A DNA stretch of 8,424 nt from positions 1 to 8,424 of the forward strand of contig LIBO01000032.1 in NCBI GenBank assembly GCA_001438005.1, given 5' to 3'. The DNA is from Verrucomicrobia subdivision 6 bacterium BACL9 MAG-120507-bin52 (lineage in GTDB: Bacteria; Verrucomicrobiota; Verrucomicrobiia; Methylacidiphilales; Verrucolacustridaceae). Below the pieces are notes generated by a model that did not search any database, had not been told where the DNA came from, and saw nothing but the letters and a program-made list of their open reading frames with translations. The position numbers were made by a program, and so were the translations under genes. Positions 5,771-8,424 of the stretch are shown here, piece by piece; the stretch's first letter is position 1; each line of letters starts with the position of its first letter.

Positions 5771-7102
5771 ATGAATCGAATTTTCTTTCTATCGCTGGTC
5801 CTTCTCACCGGTTGGGTTTTCGGGGCAACGGAAAGACCCAATGTGATGATTGTGGTGGCGGATGATGAGGGCTGGGGGGATATCGGGTGGAACAATCCTG
5901 AGGTAAAGACGCCGAACCTAGACAAGCTCGCGGCCGAGGGAGTGAGGTTGGAGCGTTTTTATGTGAACCCGATTTGTAGCGTCACTCGGGCCGCTCTGAT
6001 GACCGGAATGCACACTCTTCGGACCGGGGTGGAGAATTTTAGTGGGTTAGACTTAAAATATCAGACACTTCCTCAGGCTCTGCACGATGCAGGGTATCAA
6101 ACTTGGATGTGTGGGAAATGGCATTTGGGAGGGGATCAGGAGAACAGTCTCTCCGGTCCAGAATATCTTCCAACCGCTCGTGGATTCGATCATCACTACG
6201 GCCTTTTGGGAGGAGCGGTCGATTACAACACCCACAGGAAGCCGAGAACGCAGGAGCTGGATTGGTGGCGAAATGGTCAACCCGTCGAGGAGGTGGGTTA
6301 TTCAACCGATCTTTTGGCGAATGAGGCGATCGGCTTAATGCAGAAGCGCGACAAAAACCGGCCGTTCCTCCTTTATCTGGCCTTCAACGCAATTCACGGT
6401 CCGATTTCCGCACCGCCCGGGCAGACCGCTGGAGCTCGGGGACGGGGAAGGGAGACCCTGCTCGCTGCGATGAGCGGTTTGGATTCAGCCGTGGGGCGCG
6501 TGGTGGAGGAGTTGGAGAGGCAGGGATTAAGAAAAAAAACGCTCATCATCTTTTTCTCGGATAATGGGGGGGATATCACAAAAGGTTCGACGAACCTAAA
6601 TCTGCGGGAAGGGAAAGGAACAGTTTTTGAGGGAGGCATACGTGTTCCTGCAGCAATGAACTGGCCGGGGGTCCTAGCCGCAGGTCAGAAGAGCGAGCAA
6701 TTCCTCTGTGTGGCGGATCTTTTCCCCACCATTTTGGATGTGACGGGGGTGAAAATGGCCTCTCCGCCAAGTTTTGATGGAAAAGATATTTGGCCTGCCT
6801 TGAAGGAAGCGCGGACGACAGAGCACCCTGTCTTTTTTATGGGGAACAAAGAGATCGCAATTTTCCGACCTCCTTGGAAGTTGATTACCTCCCGTCAAGG
6901 GCAGGGGGCATCGCCGATGTTATTCGATGTGGTGTCCGATCCGTCCGAGAAGAACGATCTTTCCGCCCAGCAGCCGGAAATCGTGCAGGAACTTACGCAA
7001 GCATTCCAAATGTATGCAAAGGATATCCCCCAGAAAGCACGGCGAGGACTCGGCGGCACGGGAGGTGGCGCAAAGAAACGGCCACCTGGCCCGCAAAACT
7101 AG
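5771..7102 (+). CDS. Secreted formylglycine-type sulfatase (arylsulfatase family) with a CSVTR active-site motif
   Basis: A 443-aa alkaline-phosphatase-superfamily sulfatase with signal peptide MNRIFFLSLVLLTGWVFGA (residues 1-19). Motifs in order: RPNVMIVVADDEGWGDIG (22-39, metal ligands Asp31/Asp32), TPNLDKLAAEGV (47-58), the catalytic box ICSVTRAALMTG (68-79) with Cys69 as the residue to be oxidised to formylglycine and Arg73, GKWHLGG (115-121, Lys116/His118), AFNAIHGP (204-211, His209), FSDNGG (262-267, Asp264/Asn265) and REGKGTVFEGGIRVPA (279-294, Lys282). The C-terminal subdomain (FMGNKEIAIFRPPWKLI, LFDVVSDPSEKNDL) is normal for the family. It would hydrolyse sulfate esters outside the cytoplasm; the substrate cannot be read off. 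The canonical box is C-x-P/A-x-R; here the third position is Val71, which may affect maturation. No formylglycine-generating enzyme gene is in the window. The C-terminus ends in a Gly/Lys/Pro-rich tail (426-443). The stop interlocks with yqeY. Last gene of the YHYH cassette. Confidence 0.92.
   Translation: MNRIFFLSLVLLTGWVFGATERPNVMIVVADDEGWGDIGWNNPEVKTPNLDKLAAEGVRLERFYVNPICSVTRAALMTGMHTLRTGVENFSGLDLKYQTLPQALHDAGYQTWMCGKWHLGGDQENSLSGPEYLPTARGFDHHYGLLGGAVDYNTHRKPRTQELDWWRNGQPVEEVGYSTDLLANEAIGLMQKRDKNRPFLLYLAFNAIHGPISAPPGQTAGARGRGRETLLAAMSGLDSAVGRVVEELERQGLRKKTLIIFFSDNGGDITKGSTNLNLREGKGTVFEGGIRVPAAMNWPGVLAAGQKSEQFLCVADLFPTILDVTGVKMASPPSFDGKDIWPALKEARTTEHPVFFMGNKEIAIFRPPWKLITSRQGQGASPMLFDVVSDPSEKNDLSAQQPEIVQELTQAFQMYAKDIPQKARRGLGGTGGGAKKRPPGPQN
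7063..7087. terminator. Possible bidirectional 3' hairpin at the convergent gene ends
   Basis: AGGTGGC (7063-7069) and GCCACCT (7081-7087) form a perfect 7-bp inverted repeat around an 11-nt loop. It sits in the last codons of the sulfatase gene and, on the other strand, 11 nt past the yqeY stop. No T-run follows on either side, so it is not a classical intrinsic terminator. It could block polymerase or protect the 3' end of the yqeY transcript, and there is no other intergenic space for a terminator here. Confidence 0.3.
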
Positions 7103-7551
7103 GGAAGAAGTTTGCCGACAAGAGCGCTGAGGGCCCGATTGTCGGCGCGGCCAGCGGCTTTGGCTTGGCAGGCTTTCATGACGGCGCCCATCGCCTTTTT
7201 GTCCGTCGCACCCAGTTCGGCAATGACCGCTTTCACCAGTTTTTCAAGATCGGCCTCGGACATCGCAGCGGGCAGGTAGGCTTCAAGAATTTTCATCTCG
7301 GCTTTTTCTTTGGTGGCTTGTTCGGGCCGGCCACCTTTTTCAAAAGCTTCAATCGAGTCCTGCCGTTTTTTGATTTCCTTCCGAACAGCGGCCAAAACAT
7401 CATCATCTTTGGCCTCACCGTCCGCCCCATACTTTTCAATGACGGCGTATTTGATAGCTGATTTCAGCATACGCAGAACGCCAAGGCGGTCGGCCTCCTT
7501 CGCTTTCATGGCTTCTTTGATCTGTTCGTCGATTTTGAGGGCGAGGGTCAT
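7099..7551 (-). CDS. yqeY: YqeY / GatB-YqeY domain protein
   Basis: A 150-aa protein, the usual YqeY length (about 147-150). It begins MTLALKIDEQIKEAMKAKEA and continues RLGVLRMLKSAIKYAVIEK (residues 22-40), RKEIKKRQDSIEAFEKGGR (57-75), EKAEMKILEAYLP (82-94) and a C-terminal GAVMKACQAKAAGRADNRAL (132-151 region), all standard family features. It resembles the C-terminal tRNA-binding tail of GatB, the glutamyl/aspartyl-tRNA(Gln/Asn) amidotransferase subunit; a role in tRNA-linked metabolism is proposed, but the biochemical function is not settled. I place the start at the ATG (7551-7549), as this matches the family N-terminus; an in-frame TTG at 7563 would add four residues. The TAG stop (7101-7099) shares CTAG with the sulfatase TAG. 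Codons end in C much more than those of the plus-strand genes. Divergent from the GT39 gene. Confidence 0.92.
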   Translation of the reverse strand: MTLALKIDEQIKEAMKAKEADRLGVLRMLKSAIKYAVIEKYGADGEAKDDDVLAAVRKEIKKRQDSIEAFEKGGRPEQATKEKAEMKILEAYLPAAMSEADLEKLVKAVIAELGATDKKAMGAVMKACQAKAAGRADNRALSALVGKLLP

Positions 7552-7557
7552 GGTCTT

Positions 7558-7585
7558 ACTCAACCACCGAGAAGGTGGGGGTCAA
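7558..7585 (-). promoter_or_regulatory. Putative yqeY promoter with a palindrome in the spacer
   Basis: On the minus strand TTGACC (7585-7580, 5/6 to -35) is followed after 16 nt by TTGAGT (7563-7558, 3/6 to -10), which ends six bases before the ATG. The spacer is filled by a perfect inverted repeat CCACC-GAGAA-GGTGG (7564-7578 on the plus strand), a plausible operator position. The -10 is weak; the spacing and the similarity to TAGAGT and TAAAGT at other starts support it. Confidence 0.35.
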
Positions 7586-7603
7586 ATGGTAAGCACACAA
7601 TCT

Positions 7604-7632
7604 TTGCGATAGCGGATGCAGATGGATAGAGT
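7604..7632 (+). promoter_or_regulatory. Putative promoter of the GT39 gene (leaderless-type geometry)
   Basis: TTGCGA (7604-7609, 4/6 to -35) and TAGAGT (7627-7632, 4/6 to -10) are 17 nt apart. TAGAGT ends five bases before the ATG at 7638, predicting a transcript that begins at or next to the start codon. The interval contains GGGG, which would be too close to the ATG for normal Shine-Dalgarno pairing. Confidence 0.35.
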
Positions 7633-7637
7633 GGGGT

Positions 7638-8424
7638 ATGAGTTTTTGGCCGGAAAGTCGAGATGCCCGATTGGCTTTGGGCTGGATTGGGGCGATCACG
7701 CTATTTCGATTATGGTTTGCCCCCCATCTGGATCTGGTGGGGGATGAAGCGCACTACTGGGAGTGCGGGCGTGAACTGGATTGGAATCATTACGGCAAGG
7801 GGCCGGGAGCAGCTTTCGTCATTTGGGTCTTCACCACTCTTTTGGGAGATCATGTTTGGGCTTTGAGACTTCCCGCGGTTTTACTGTCGGCGGGGACGGG
7901 GTGGATGATTTTTGTTTTGGGGCAAAAGATGTACAGCGAGCGAGTGGGGTTGGTTGCGGTGGTGGCGGCCTCGGTCATGCCTCTTTTTGCCATCGGCAGT
8001 ATTTTGATGACGATTGATCCGCTGAGTGTTTTTTTCTGGGTGGCGGCGGCGCTGTCGTTCTGGTCGGGGGTACAGACCGACCAAAAGAGGTGGTGGATGT
8101 TAACCGGCCTGTGGATTGGGTTGGGATTTCAGGCCAAATACACCAACGCGGCCGAGCTGATCTCTTTCGCCCTATTTCTCCTCTTTGTCCCAGAAAAACG
8201 ACGACTCCTACTTTCAGGCAAGATGTTTCTGCTGCTGGGAACGTTTGCCATTTTGGCTTTGCCGATCGTTTTCTGGAATGCCTTTTACGGATGGATTACA
8301 GCGATGCACCTTTTTGAGGGAGGGGACTTGGACCGGGGATTCAAAGTGAATTGGGGTAAGTTTGCTGGCTTTTGGCTTTTGCAGGCGATCGTGGTTTCTC
8401 CCGTTCTCTTTCTCATGATGCTGG
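7638..8424 (+). CDS. GT39 / ArnT-like membrane glycosyltransferase (partial, N-terminal part)
   Basis: I translated 262 complete codons from the ATG at 7638; the frame is open to the window edge and full-length relatives are about 480-600 aa. The start is MSFWPESRDARLALGWIGAI, leading into a first membrane helix (about 12-29). The first extracytoplasmic loop carries LDLVGDEAHYWECGRELDW (31-49), with the Asp36-Glu37 pair matching the DE catalytic motif of the PMT/ArnT fold, followed by HYGKGPGAAFVIW (51-63), the equivalent of the DHPP/KGP loop segment. TIDPLSVFFW (125-134) and GLWIGLGFQAKYTN (157-170) are also characteristic. Several further hydrophobic helices occur at about 77-97, 103-122, 128-144, 153-165, 174-185, 196-214 and 244-262. 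Such enzymes move a sugar from a polyprenyl-phosphate donor to lipid A, protein or another envelope acceptor; donor and acceptor cannot be inferred. Divergent from yqeY. Confidence 0.85.
   Translation, partial: MSFWPESRDARLALGWIGAITLFRLWFAPHLDLVGDEAHYWECGRELDWNHYGKGPGAAFVIWVFTTLLGDHVWALRLPAVLLSAGTGWMIFVLGQKMYSERVGLVAVVAASVMPLFAIGSILMTIDPLSVFFWVAAALSFWSGVQTDQKRWWMLTGLWIGLGFQAKYTNAAELISFALFLLFVPEKRRLLLSGKMFLLLGTFAILALPIVFWNAFYGWITAMHLFEGGDLDRGFKVNWGKFAGFWLLQAIVVSPVLFLMML

Noticed and set aside
6790..7461. A 223-codon plus-strand open frame spanning the end of the sulfatase and most of yqeY
   Set aside because: It crosses two genes with clear family motifs in other frames and shows no domain; the yqeY part is Phe/Gly-rich antisense translation.
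1..8424. Mobile element, CRISPR array or RNA gene
   Set aside because: I saw no transposase or integrase motifs, no regularly spaced repeats and no tRNA-like cloverleaf on either strand; genes are tightly packed.

Overview
The window reads as a gene-dense chromosomal segment of a moderately GC-rich, Gram-negative environmental bacterium. It is most likely from the PVC group, with Verrucomicrobiota the best guess. The reasons are a secreted formylglycine-type sulfatase, secreted YHYH-domain proteins with C-terminal EF-hands, a small secreted/anchored CPxC protein of a kind I associate with planctomycetes and verrucomicrobia, and the housekeeping mix of NrnA, YhaM and YqeY. The taxonomic call is inference only: there is no rRNA or phylogenetic marker here. 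There is no tRNA, rRNA, CRISPR array, transposase or phage gene.

Layout. (1) 1-475, minus: the N-terminal 158 codons of a DHH-family phosphoesterase (NrnA-like oligoribonuclease/pAp phosphatase), cut by the window edge. (2) 562-1876, plus: a 90-aa exported CPxC protein, then a YhaM-like OB-fold plus HD-domain 3'-5' exoribonuclease. (3) 1929-3162, plus: a VapB antitoxin, a VapC PIN toxin and an exported SOUL heme-binding-family protein, each joined to the next by a 4-nt ATGA overlap. (4) 3266-7102, plus: two different YHYH-domain proteins with EF-hands (GTGA overlap), then a sulfatase 28 nt downstream. All three have signal peptides, so this is a cassette for exported, probably calcium-binding or calcium-dependent proteins. 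(5) 7099-7551, minus: a YqeY (GatB/YqeY-domain) protein whose stop codon interlocks with the sulfatase stop in a shared CTAG. (6) 7638-8424, plus: the N-terminal 262 codons of a GT39/ArnT-like membrane glycosyltransferase, cut by the window edge.

The genes fall into three themes. Regions 1-3 hold three unrelated ribonuclease-type proteins (DHH, HD, PIN) within 2.6 kb. Region 4 looks like an outward-facing unit: two YHYH/EF-hand proteins of unknown function and a sulfatase that would act on sulfated polymers or metabolites. Region 6 begins an envelope sugar-transfer gene.

The least expected signal is regulatory. Five of the six apparent transcription-unit starts (nrnA, the CPxC gene, vapB, yqeY, GT39) have a -10-like hexamer ending only 5-6 nt before the start codon, with a -35-like hexamer 16-17 nt further upstream. 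That geometry would place transcription starts on or next to the start codon, that is, leaderless mRNAs. The operon-internal sulfatase has an ordinary Shine-Dalgarno instead. The three-gene YHYH/YHYH/sulfatase unit is the best candidate for an undescribed functional system.
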